Source: Phialemonium atrogriseum (taxonomy: Eukaryota > Ascomycota > Sordariomycetes > Cephalothecales > Cephalothecaceae). Taken from it: DNA of 64,000 bases. Below the pieces are notes generated by a model. It was not told where the DNA came from and made no database searches. It saw only the letters and a list, made by a program, of their open reading frames with translations. This document shows positions 21,595-32,379 of the stretch, in pieces. Each line of letters opens with the position of its first letter. The stretch's first letter is position 1. The translations under genes and the position numbers were made by a program. The stretch spans positions 1,674,001 through 1,738,000 of the forward strand of contig NW_026848139.1 of assembly GCF_030411735.1 (NCBI RefSeq), read 5' to 3'.

Positions 21595-22432
21595 ATGCCA
21601 ACTTACGTACATCTCATCCGCCACGCCCAAGGCTTCCACAATCTTTCGGCCGCCAACCACCAGCTTCACGACCCAGACCTGACACCGCTCGGCAAGAGCC
21701 AATGTGCAGAGCTCTGCAAGATCTTCCCACATCATGACAAGATAACCCACCTAGTGGCCTCGCCAATGCGGCGGACCCTGTACACATGCCTGCTATCCTT
21801 CGAGCCTGCTGTCAAGGCAGGGAAGACAGTCACCGCTCTCCCGGAGCTACAGGAAGTGTCTAGCCTACCGTGTGACACTGGCTCGCCGTCCGAGAAGCTG
21901 GCTGCCGAGTTCGACTCGACACAGGCGGACTTCAGCCTCCTTCGACCCGACTGGACAGATAAGAGCCGCAGCAGCCCTTGGGCTCCCGAGATGGGCAAGC
22001 TCGAAGAGCGCGCCAAGAAAGCCAGGGTCTGGCTTCGCACACTGGGCTCCCAGGTAAAAGACAGGGAGGATGCGCACATCATCGCCGTCACCCACGGAGG
22101 CTTCCTGCATTTCCTGACGCAGGACTGGGATGGCATGAACCCGGAGAAAGGTTGGTCAACGGCCTCTGGAAGGGGGGGAGTTACTGAGGGAGCCAAGCGC
22201 GCGGCTAATAACGTCTCTAGGCACAGGGTGGGAGAACGCCGAATACCGGTCTTATGAGTTCGTTGACGCTACCGGACAAGATCCGAATGCGAGCCTCAAA
22301 GAGACCAAGATCAGCTGGAGGGGCCGGCGTGGCAGCGCAAAGGGCCTAACGGAAACGGAGCAGAGAGAGCTTCGTTCCGTCCTAAAGGAGAGGCTGGAGG
22401 AGGAATTTGGCGAGAAGAAAGACGCGAAGTAA
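21595..22432 (+). CDS. Histidine-phosphatase superfamily protein (phosphoglycerate mutase-like)
   Basis: Exons 21595-22150 and 22221-22432, 255 aa. The start at MPTYVHLIRHAQG places the RH(A)QG phospho-histidine motif near the N-terminus, as in the family. LTPLGKSQC, the phosphate-binding Arg in SPMRRTLYT, and the second catalytic His in VTHGGFLHFLTQD are all present. The C-terminal exon encodes GTGWENAEYRSYEF and ends in a charged helix. This fungal clade resembles yeast YOR283W-type phosphatases of broad specificity rather than the glycolytic mutase, which is longer and differs around the active site. The 70-nt intron has an unremarkable GTTGGT donor. An upstream ATG (21520) would add a hydrophobic, probably untranslated, stretch. 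Confidence 0.85.
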
Positions 22433-23918
22433 GGCGCCAATTAGATCTCCCAAAAGTCGCGCAAGAGCTCAATACGGTTCTGAAACCATCATGGCGGCTA
22501 ACACGGGCACCGGCCTCTCATTGGAATGGGATGGTGACTGTAGTACAGTATGATCGAGCAGATGGGTTGGGATAAGTGATTGGGGTAGACAGACCCTCGG
22601 CGAGAATTTTGAATAATATTAGTCGCTGTAGATACAACACAGCGCTAATCTCTCTGGACAAAGAGCGCCAGAACTGAAAACAGCTTCAAACGAATTCAGA
22701 TAGGATTCGGGTCATCCCTGTTGTCTGCCGTGTATAGACACGATAGGGCGTGTATGTAGTGTTTTAGTCACGTGGGTTCCTGCCGTTGGATTTACCAAGG
22801 TATGGTGGTTGGTTGGTTGGATGTTTCAGCCATGCGGGATCCCTCCCGTCTCTTCAATAAACCAATAACAAGCCCTCGCTATCTCCCGGTCCGCATCATT
22901 GGCTTAACCGTGATTGTGCTAGGATCCAATCATGAGGCCAATGCGGAAGGGGTATCTGCGTTAGGGCCCCTGAAGAGGTCACTACCCACGCTACCCCAGG
23001 TATCCTGGACCGCCGAAGCGTTTAATGCAACCCCCTTGCTTCCCCATTGGCCGTGGATTCGTGGGCCTCCCTCCCTCCGCCTGCCCCTTTATTTCTAACT
23101 AGCGACCTTGACCGCGACCTCGAGATCTGACCTTCTCGTTACTCATTCCGTCACAGTTCTCAACAGACAGGGCAAGCATTCTGAAGCCCGATAACAATCC
23201 AGATATCCCAACCTATTGTCGTTCATTATCAATAGCATCCACCAATCACTGACACAATTGTCTCCCTTGACGCATCCTTACCGAATTGGCTTTCCTGATA
23301 CCCAACCTTGCAAGGCGATCAAACTCGGACACTTTAGCCCGCTGCCCATCTTCACTCCCTCGACCATTCCTCACCACTCCCTGTTTTTTATGCAGCGTGC
23401 AAGTTCCAGCCATTTTTGGCAACCGCCCAACTCAGAATCGACTCACTAGCCTGGCTCGCTCTCTGTCCGTCCAATGCGTTGATCGCCCGACAAGACAGCT
23501 GGCCTGGGAGGATCCAACAATGCCCCACTGATTCGAGGAGACTGCCATCGTCGCATCTCTCGGTGCCGGTACCTCCCCCAGTCGTCCTCGATCCTCCGAC
23601 CATACAACCTCGAGGATTCCCTCCCTTTCGCCTTCAACCTCTTTTCCTCTGGCCCGCGACTTTACACTCGTTCGCTGCGAGTGAGTCCTTCGTTCCTTGA
23701 ACGAAGCACAGTCGATACCTTCGCGGGCGAGGAACGACTTGTGCGAACGGCGGGCCGGAGTCTTTTAACCATCTTCATTCCCTTTTCATATACCCCTGAA
23801 GACACATTGATCTGTGTCGTCCTTGGTCAACCCGACCTACCTCTCGACTGCGTCGACGAGCTTTGATTCGCAACAGGCCGCCCCGTTCTAGTTGCCCGCG
23901 TCAACAAAATTCGACGCG
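22433..23918. promoter_or_regulatory. Long promoter and leader of the KCH1-like gene
   Basis: About 1.5 kb without a supported gene. A CACGTG hexamer is at 22769-22774. From 23100 to 23900 the + strand is pyrimidine-rich and contains several short ATG-initiated frames, consistent with a long 5' leader with upstream ORFs. Confidence 0.4.
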
Positions 23919-25904
23919 ATGGGTTTTATGAGCCACCGTCGACGGGATGTCGAGGTCCGCCCTGAGCAGAAATGGGACTATATTGTTCGTGATACGCCAA
24001 GATTGACACGATTAAATGCTCCGAGTGCTAACGTTCTTGTGCGCGTGGATATAGAGCCTCAACGACTTCAAGTCTACGTCATGTTTCACTCCATTTGCCT
24101 ACGGTTACCTGTGGTCATCGGTTCTTCTGTCCTTGACCGTCTATGCTGTCGATACCTTCACCGCCGTCAATCTGCTCGTCTTCGGAAAATGGTCCTCGAC
24201 GATTGAACCGACCCAGCTGATCTCTTTCAACATATCGAGATGGATCTTCTCCATCTGTATCATCCTCTCCTTCATCAACCTCATCTACGAGCATATTCGA
24301 GCCAGGCGGATCATGAAGAGGGGCAGTGTGGCCGAATGCTATCTCGACAATCTAGCCGTTCGGCTGGAAAGCATGCGTCTGGGCAAGGGGCAGGGTTGGA
24401 GAAGATTCCTGGTGTTCGCAGAATTGACGAAAAGCAAGAAGGGTGCCGAGTACATCGCCCTCTTCACCTTCTTCAACTTCCAGTGTTAGTACCGTTGATA
24501 CACACCATCTCCCCAGGATTTCTTACTAACCATGAAATAGCATGGATTCGTGTCATTATCTGCTCTGGGCCTCGCCAGGCAGTCAATGCACTTACCCTCT
24601 ACTCAGTTTACAATGCCATGCTATTGATCGAGGGCCAAAACTTTGAGAACTCGTTGATGAGCTTCTTCGCGAAGCTCAAGGCACTCGCGGAAGAGGACTA
24701 CCAACAGGCTCTTATCCTGTCCGGCATGCTCTTCACCCTTGTCATTTGGGTCTTCTCCTTCTTGTCGCTATTGTTGGCTGCGCTGTTCTTCGTCTTCTTC
24801 CTGTGGCACTATATCCCCAAGACTGATGGAGGCCTGACGGGCTACTGCGAGCGCAAGGCCAACAAGAGGTTGATGAAGATTGTCTCAATCAAGATCAACA
24901 AGGCCATGGCCGACGACGAGCGGAAGAGGAAGAAGGCGGAGTTCAAAGCCGCCAAGAAGAACGGCGAGATGCGACCCATGTCAATGCAGGCTACCTTGCC
25001 CGATGTTGGCGGCGACAAGCTTCCTAATATGCCAACTCTCCATAGGACCGATACTATGGCAACCCTGCCCCTATACACGTCTCAGCCAGGAACTCCCGCA
25101 AACTTCGCAAACTTCGAACTGAACCCTGTCGAGAAGCGCCCATTCCCTGCTCGGACAGGCACCATGTCCTCGGGCACGACACAGTTTTCAACCAGACAGC
25201 CTCTCATTGGGGCAGCGGCAGAGTTTGGCAGCCGCCCCCCGTCACCTCCAGCGAGAACGGGAACATCGGCTTCGAATAGGAGCTTTGGTTCTGGGTCGCA
25301 GCTTAGCCGCATGCCGACAAACGGACCTGGATATGGGAGTTACTCATCCAGCCAATCATCGTACCCATTCGAGACAATGCCCTCGCTCCCTCCTCCCATC
25401 AGGTCGCCCGTCTTGCCCATAAACAACGCAAGAAGTTCTGCCTCGAGCTACGCGAATAGCGTACGAAGCAGCGACCGCCCAGAATATGACGAATACCCGG
25501 GCGCGCGCGCGAGCCCGGCTCCTTCCGCCAACTCATATCGGCCAATGCCTCCGTCCCCCCGCGGAATGGGACCAAACGGATACCCCATCCGCGCCAACAC
25601 AAACCCGGTGCCTCCCCGAGGCCCCGGCCCGTATTCTCCTCGGAGAAACATGACTGCACCAATGCAACCACGTCATCAACAGACTTCTAGTAACAGTTCG
25701 TTGAGAAATGTGGCCACGCCGTCACAGCCATATCATCAACCCCCCCAAAGGGCTAATGATTACGACTATTTCGACAGACCTACGACTTCCAGCAGTCAAC
25801 AAGGCGGGCCGAGACCCGGATATGGCAATGGGCGGAGCCAGGATGGGTGGAACCAGGATGGGTGGAACCAGGATATGGAGAGGGTACAGGGACCGCGATA
25901 CTAG
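23919..25904 (+). CDS. kch1: Kch1/Prm6-family potassium transport membrane protein
   Basis: Exons 23919-23984, 24055-24484 and 24541-25904, 619 aa. The first exon encodes 22 residues (MGFMSHRRRDVEVRPEQKWDYI) and the second opens with SLNDFKSTSCFTPFAYGYLW, conserved in fungal Kch1 proteins. About four hydrophobic segments follow: VLLSLTVYAVDTF, WIFSICIILSFINLIY, an amphipathic region (VIICSGPRQAVNALTLYS), and LVIWVFSFLSLLLAALFFVFF. The C-terminal 300 residues are cytosolic, low in complexity and Pro/Ser/Tyr/Arg-rich, ending in repeated QDGWN units. In yeast Kch1 and Prm6 mediate low-affinity K+ influx and Ca2+ channel activation during pheromone response. Membership is well supported by the N-terminal core; conductance is by analogy. 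Confidence 0.88.
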
Positions 25905-26970
25905 ACATTATAGACGCAGTGTGTGGCCGTTCGTTTAAGCGTCTCACGCCACGCATCTGGGTGCCTATCGTGGTCTATTAAAAAAGGCGTTTCGAGGAAA
26001 CTGGGTCTCTCGTTTAGAGAGGAAGATCCCTGGATCCCGCAGTATTAGTAGTACGTTCCTACCTGTTGGTAGGCCTTCCTTGGCTGTCTCCGGAAACATG
26101 AGTTCTTCTGGGCGGCTCGTTGCGTTTGGCATAAGCCTTGGTTTGAAGAAGGCTTTTTCATTCTGTGGACAATCTCTAGATTAAGGAGATAATGAAGATA
26201 ATGATGGCGTTGATACCTAGTTCTTGGTAATGCCACCCTGTGATACCCTGAATGAACACCTTTGTGGATTTTGCTCTGCCGAACTACAATCCTACAGACG
26301 GCCCCCTTCCCACCTCGGCGATCCCTCCCACGACAGGAACGCCGCCTGAGTTTGTTTCCATGTGGTTGAAAAGCGAGAAGCATGAACTAGCACAACTTTC
26401 AGAGGGAGGCGAAGGGGTCATGATTAACGGCCAAGGGATATCGAAGTTCCTGGTTTTCCTTAATGAGCACCTTGGCAAGCCCCTTTTTTCAATTTGGGGG
26501 CGGCTCGGGCCGTACCGAGTGATTCGTGATCTAGCAATTCCGTTAATACAACTTATAACGATGCGACTGGTGACGATTAACGCATAAACTATATCGCGTG
26601 TTACTATTTGCAGCATCTGTGCACTTAATTCAACACTACTTGTAGAGATGTGGGAAACGTGGTTGCATTACTTGGATTACTAGGGGGTTCAACTTGACGG
26701 ACTTGCCTCCGGGGCGCGAGCCACTCGGTGCCTAACAAGACAGGTCCGCAATGGAACCTAGATAGGGTTCAAAGATGTAATCATGGAAGGTTTCCAAGCG
26801 TAGTCAGAAAGGTAGAAAGTACGTTCATTTGAATCAGCTCAAGATATGTTGTCTGCCCCTCCTCTTACTACCCTCCAATTCAAGGACCGCCTCTCCTTGC
26901 GAACCAGACCGTCTTGCTCTTCCGGAGTGATCTTCTTAACATGCAGGCGCAGGAGGGATACCTACAAGGC
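25905..26970. other. Intergenic, 1.07 kb
   Basis: 3' region of the KCH1-like gene and DNA downstream of the GH13 pseudogene. A 111-codon ORF at 26252-26587 begins with ATG but shows no recognisable domain. The stretch 26590-26870 looks empty. Confidence 0.35.
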
Positions 26971-28996
26971 CTAACACAACACCGCCACAGCCTCATACGG
27001 CGACAGCTGAACACGCCCGCCCTCGAAATCCTCCACCCCCTTCCCCGTAGTAGAAAGGACAACCTCGCAGACCCGCCCCGGCAGCCCCTCCCACACAACC
27101 ACATAGGCGGAGAAGTTGCACACCACAGCGACCCTCTCGCCCCGCCCCCCCCCCGCGGCCGACGACGCGCGCAGGTACGCAAACACCCTCTCGTCCGCCT
27201 GGTCGCCGAGCAGCAGCTCGAAGGCGCGCCGTAGACGAGGGCGTCGGCGAGCTGCCTCCGCGCCGCGAGGACGGCTCCCTCCAACAGTGGAACACGGACG
27301 CCGGGTCGGCCGCTTGGTCGGCGGCGTTGACGCCCGAGGCGTGGCTGGGGTTCGCGCGTATCCACGGCGTCGTCGAGGAGGAGGCTGAAGCCCCCGTGCG
27401 GGGCGGTCGCGTCCCACTGCATCGGCGTGCGGGCGTTGTCGCGCGACTTGTTGCGGTACTCTGCGCGGAAGGCCGCGAGCTCGGATGGGGTGGCGTGGTC
27501 TGTGATTGCCCTGTTTGGTAGGGATTAGTTGGGCATGTTTCGGGAAATGTGAACCCGGTCCTGGCAATGCCGCGTCGCGGGGGGAAAGGGGGGACGGGTT
27601 CGTCACGCACTTCCAATGGGTTAGGCAATCCACGTCCTTGTACTCGTCCATGGACCACTCCTTCGGCATGTTGTGCATGCCGAGCTCCTGGCCCTGGTAC
27701 GCAGACAGGGTGCCGGACTGGAAGCCGAGGAAGAGAGCGAGCATCTTGGCGCTCTGGGCGCGGTAGGCCGGGTCGTCGTTACCGAACCGCGTCACCGCCC
27801 GGGCCGTGGTCGATGTCCATGCTGTTTTGCTGCGAGACCAGGAGATAGAGTGGGACGAGAAAGTCAGGGCCGCGGACGGGGGTGAAGGGCGATGGCCTAT
27901 CCGACAGACAAACTCGCAATTCGAAATGGAAAATCATGTTCAGCTCCCCGCGGCCGCTCTGCACGCTCTTGATGATCTCATGCGTGTCCGTCACGCATGG
28001 CATCTCGCCGACGCTAAAGGCGTCGTACTCCTCCAGGGTGAAACCTAGCTCCTGGAGGTATTCGTGCAGCCTTGGCCCGGCGGCGTAAAACTCGGTGCCC
28101 GGGTATCTCACCTTGCCGTCCGAGTCCGGGAAGGCCTGGTCCTTGCTGACGAAGTTGATGACGTCGATGCGGAAGCCATCGACGCCGCGGTTGAGCCAGA
28201 ACCGCACCGTCTCGTGGACGGCCCGTTGCACGGCTGGGGTTTCCCAGTTTAGGTCCGGCTGCTCCTTGCAGTAGAGGTGGAGGTAGTATTCCCCTCTCGT
28301 CGAACTCCCATGCGCTTCCTTTTCAGGGGTGGAGGTTCGGGCTTCAACATCAGTGACAGTTTTTCTTCCCCACGACTGGTTGCCGGTGGTGCAGGGGATT
28401 AACATACCTTGGAAATGAGACTGCCAGTTGTTTGGGGGCTGCCGATTGCCCTGGGCGTCAAACTTGGGCTTCTTCCATGTGTACCAGTCACGGTACTCGT
28501 TGTCCTTGGAGGACCGGGACTGCTTGAACCACTCATGCTGGTCGCTGGTGTGGTTCATCACCAGGTCCAGCACCAGCTTCATGTCCCGTCCATGGAGCTC
28601 GACTTTCAAGACATCGACATCCTCGATTGAGCCGCACTGAGGGTCGATCTTGCGGTAGTCGCTGATGTCATAGCATGATAGGCTTAGGGAAAAAAAAAAG
28701 TACTAACTAGTGGATGCTATGGAGCGAATCATGGGTTTGTGGCAGTATATCAGGGCGAGCAGGTTGCCTACCATGTCAATCTGTGAGCTCTCGAAAATCG
28801 GGAAGAGCCAGACGATGTCGACGCCGAGCAACTTGAGGTAATCGACCTTGGAGATTATACCCTTGAGGTCGCCTATATCGGAGCCCGTCGAATCCCAGAA
28901 TGAGGCCGGATAGATCTGGTAGGCGGATCCCTCCTTCCACCAGGCCCGATGCTGCTCGGCGCCCGTTTGGGGGCGTTCGTCTGTGCGAATGGGCAT
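26971..28996 (-). pseudogene. Degenerate GH13 alpha-glucosidase/maltase
   Basis: Start at the ATG before PIRTDERPQTG. Readable pieces, N to C: WWKEGSAYQIYPASFWDSTG, region I DLVMNHTSDQHEW, region II DGFRIDVIN (nucleophile Asp), region III VGEMP (acid/base Glu), RFGNDDPAYR, YQGQELGM, NARTPMQWD, and a C-terminal beta domain (RVFAYLR, VAVVCNFS). This is a fungal oligo-1,6-glucosidase or maltase. Breaks: no AG acceptor where intron 1 should end (about 28672); frame loss between WEFDE and RGEYYLHLY (about 28290); an internal deletion joining DHGPG to TRFGND (about 27800) that removes region IV, including the stabilising Asp of NHDQ; and three frame changes between about 27400 and 27220. Introns at about 28390 and 27520 still look spliceable. 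Sequencing error could explain some GC-rich indels but not the deletion. Described only; no repaired version is offered. Confidence 0.8.
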
Positions 28997-29981
28997 GGTT
29001 TGGTGTAGCTCAAGCAATACGTTGATCCCGAAGTGTGTGTAAGTGGTGGAAGGCTGGAAGGCTCAAGTCCCGGTGTCCTTAGGTGCTTTTTCGTCGGGGT
29101 TCAAGGATAGAAATCTCCTAATGCTGGTTCCCTCAAGTTGGTGGCAGCTCCCGTCCCTGCCCTACTCAGCTCCGGCAGCCGGACAACCAGCATCTGCAGG
29201 CGAAGAAACCCCACCTATCCCGACGATCAATATCAAATGCGGTATGAGTGGATCGCTACGTGGAACCACTGCAATGCACAAGGACCGTGTGGGCTACAGC
29301 GCTGCAGGCTGCAGGTTACGGGCAACTCCGATAATTTCTCCGGCAGCAACTCCGACCAGGATGCCGGAATCGTCACCGGCCCCGCGGCGTGCGCCGTCGG
29401 TCTTGGCCCCGGTCGCTTACGCCCGGTTCCTAGTGCAACCTTGGAGGGGCGTTAAGAAACCGGCCCATCAAATCACTTCCAGAGGACAATTTAACCCGGT
29501 GACAGCTGGCAGCGATCTGCCGCGCTACCACGGGTACCCGGTGCGGGCACCGGCGCGACCCCGCAGACCTTTTCATCTCCTGCAAGTTCTAGGGAGTGAT
29601 TAGAAGCCCAAGCAAGCGGTCTGGGCCATCGAATGATGACCAGCTAAGGGGAGGCTTGCGGGATGTCGGGACGAAATTGAACTTGGAACCCCACTGTCCT
29701 CCCCGCTACTGTCTGTATCACCGAGGATTTCCCGTAGCTGGGGTCTACTGAATAGGTAGGTATACTTGCTTGATACACATTACACACTCGCAAGCAGAGG
29801 GAGGGGGCTTGAACCCCCGCCTCCGGTCTTCCCGCCGATGACATATATTAAGCTGTGCCTCTCTCGTCTCTGCGTGATTTTCATATTTGAACGAAGGAGG
29901 CCATACGTTTATTCGAACGCAGACGTTGACAGTCAGCTCTAAACGACAGCGAAGCAGTAAACCGCACAGTTTGCAGTCACA
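28997..29981. promoter_or_regulatory. Divergent spacer, GH13 pseudogene / aldo-keto reductase
   Basis: 985 bp without a supported protein gene. A tRNA-like T-arm hairpin on the minus strand lies near 29796-29825. A TAGGTAGGTATA motif occurs near 29755. Confidence 0.35.
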
Positions 29982-31312
29982 ATGGCGTGGTCAGAACCCA
30001 GGAAGACTGGCATGCTCTACCGCAAGCTTGGGAATTCAGGACTCCATGTATCAGTTCTCGGCTTGGGAGGTTGGCTCACGTATGCTCGGCGGATCGACGC
30101 TCTCTCACCCCCGATAGTGGACTACCTGCTAACAATAAGACAGTTTCGGAGGACATGTTGAGAATGGTTCGTGAATCCATGCCCCCCCGCTCCAGGATCC
30201 TCTCAAAAGTTCGTTACCTTACCACAGCTCAGATCTCACATTTGCATGCATGAAGCAGGCTTATGACTGCGGTATCAACTTCTTCGACACTGCCGAGGGG
30301 TGAGCATCCATTCATCGACGCTCGAGTTGAATGAGCCGGCCCGCGTTTTCTGGGGCACTCAGCTGACATTATGCCTCCACCAACTCAGCTACGCTGGCGG
30401 CCAGTCCGAGGTTGTTATGGGGCAGGCCATCAAGAAGTTTGGATGGAAGCGTAACGACATAGTAGTGACCACAAAGATCAACTGGGGCGCGGCCAATGGC
30501 GAGGTGCTGGTCAACAACCACGGCCTATCGCGGAAGCACGTGGTCGAGGGCCTGCGTGCCTCCTTGGCCCGGCTCGATCTCGAATACGTCGATATTGTAT
30601 ATGCGCACCGACCGGACCGGCTGACACCGATGGAGGAGACGGTGCGCGCCTTCAACCACGTCATCGAGCGCGGCTGGGCGTTCTACTGGGGAACTAGTGA
30701 GTGGAGCGCCGACGAGATCGCAGAGGCTTGCGGTATCGCCCGCGAGCTACACCTCATCCCGCCCGTCGTCGAGCAGCCTCAGTATAACGTGCTGGAGCGG
30801 CGCCGCGTCGAGGACGAGTACCAGCGGCTGTACGAGAGGTTCGGCCTCGGCCTGACCGTCTTTAGCCCTCTCAAGCTGGGCCTGCTGAGCGGGAAGTACA
30901 ATGGTTCGCCGGACAAGCCGCCCGCGGGGTCTCGCTTCGCCGAGAGTAACGACGATTTCAGCAACATGGTGCGGGAGTCTTGGTATGGCAATGATGAGTG
31001 GAGGTCAGCAGTCAGCAAGGTTATCAAGCTGAAGGTAAGCACGGTTCCTCGACGCCCTAATGTTCGCCCACTAACATGCAATACCTACAGCCAATCGCGG
31101 ACGGGCTAGGCGTGACGCAAGCGCAGATGGCACTTGCCTGGTGTCTCAAAAATGAGCGCGTCTCCTCTGTCATCACGGGCGCGTCAAGGCCAGAACAGGT
31201 CTTGGAGAACGTCCAGGCCTTGAAGGTCCTTGACAAGCTTACCCCCGAAATCATGGCTCAAATCGACGAAATCGCGGGCAAGGTCGAGCTAGCACCGGCG
31301 AGGCAAGGCTGA
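29982..31312 (+). CDS. Aldo-keto reductase, potassium-channel beta-subunit type
   Basis: Exons 29982-30079, 30144-30166, 30233-30299, 30389-31034 and 31091-31312, 351 aa. Exon 2 is 23 nt and encodes TFGGHVEN across the joins. The AKR tetrad is present: Asp and Tyr in NFFDTAEGYAGG, Lys in VVTTKINWG, His in VDIVYAHRPD. NADPH-binding residues lie in FSPLKLGLLSGKY and VITGASRPEQV. Sequence and length match the AKR6 group, which includes the Kv-beta subunits and fungal NADPH-dependent reductases. Reductase fold is certain. A channel-regulating role is only suggested by the subfamily; carbonyl detoxification is equally plausible. The 5' four-exon structure is compact and fully supported by reading frame. 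Confidence 0.9.
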
Positions 31313-32379
31313 AACCGGCTTCTACGCATAGGTAGATAGTGGTGCTTGGGTATAACGGAGGAGGACTCGCCCCTATTGATTGGGTGGCGATTTTGTGCTC
31401 CGAGTATATTAAACCAGTACGTAATTACTGCCTAGTTGAGAAAAGCCGTCCGCCAATTTTACCTATATAACCATGCTTATCCCTGCCAATTTACCCTCGA
31501 GCATTGGTCAGTGCGTTTTGGGAGGGGATCGCAGACTCATCATCTCTAAGAACACGAGTCGCAAGCTCGGATGTCCGGCCACGACATGCGAACCGACCAG
31601 TTCCATATACATCGGCAGCGGGATGGAATCGTATGGAAGCTCCGGCGCCGGAGTGTGGCCTGAAGTGGAAGGACGGGACCGACGCCGGCCGACGGAACGC
31701 GGCATTTGTGCGGAGTGGCGACTTTCTGCTAGCGCCCGCTTGTCATAAGCGATCATGGATGGGCAATTGGGCAAACAGGAAAGAACAAGTTCCCCTGGAC
31801 TTGGACGACTGTGCAACCTAATTCATCATCCTCGCGCCGCTATGACTCAAGGTGATTTTCCGCAGGCCATGATTTGTGAGCATCTAGAAGAATTAGGCAC
31901 AGGACTGGAAGGTTCATGCGCAAGCGCGCTCGAGCTAGTAGGTCTGGACTGCGCGAATTGTGCGGGAAACGCGACCTCAAAGACAGACGAACGACGCATT
32001 CCACACATGTTTAACTTCCCGTCGTCAGCATCAGGACCAAGAGCAGCCGTCTTCCGTCTGTTTCTTTCGTCCACCTTCCATCCTCCGCCGACCCCTCCAT
32101 CTATATCTTCTGATCGATGCACGAGACTCTTCCCCACATTCTAAACCTTCAATGATCTTGGCTGCCTCTTCAGCCTGTTTGTCGCTTTGGTGCCCTGTAA
32201 CGGTCCGCATTTCCTAGAACGGTTGCAGTTAATATAAACAGCATAACCGACCTCAGTGCCATATCGCCAATCACCTGGCAGTCTCTATCCGTCGCGATTT
32301 CGAAATCAGGCCTTGGCAGCACACAGCACCTGCCAGAGGCCGTCATACCCGATCGCTACTACCCCCAATTTACTTGAAG
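31313..32379. other. Intergenic: AKR 3' region and copper-ATPase promoter
   Basis: 1.07 kb with no supported gene. Several overlapping ORFs of 80-130 codons (31473-32217) lack family features and look like chance frames. The last 250 bp are pyrimidine-rich. Confidence 0.4.

Noticed and set aside
26252..26587. 111-codon ATG ORF downstream of the Kch1-like gene
   Set aside because: No recognisable domain, no splice partners and unremarkable composition; could be chance.
31473..32217. Cluster of 80-130-codon ORFs before the copper ATPase
   Set aside because: They overlap in several frames on both strands with no family resemblance, as expected by chance.
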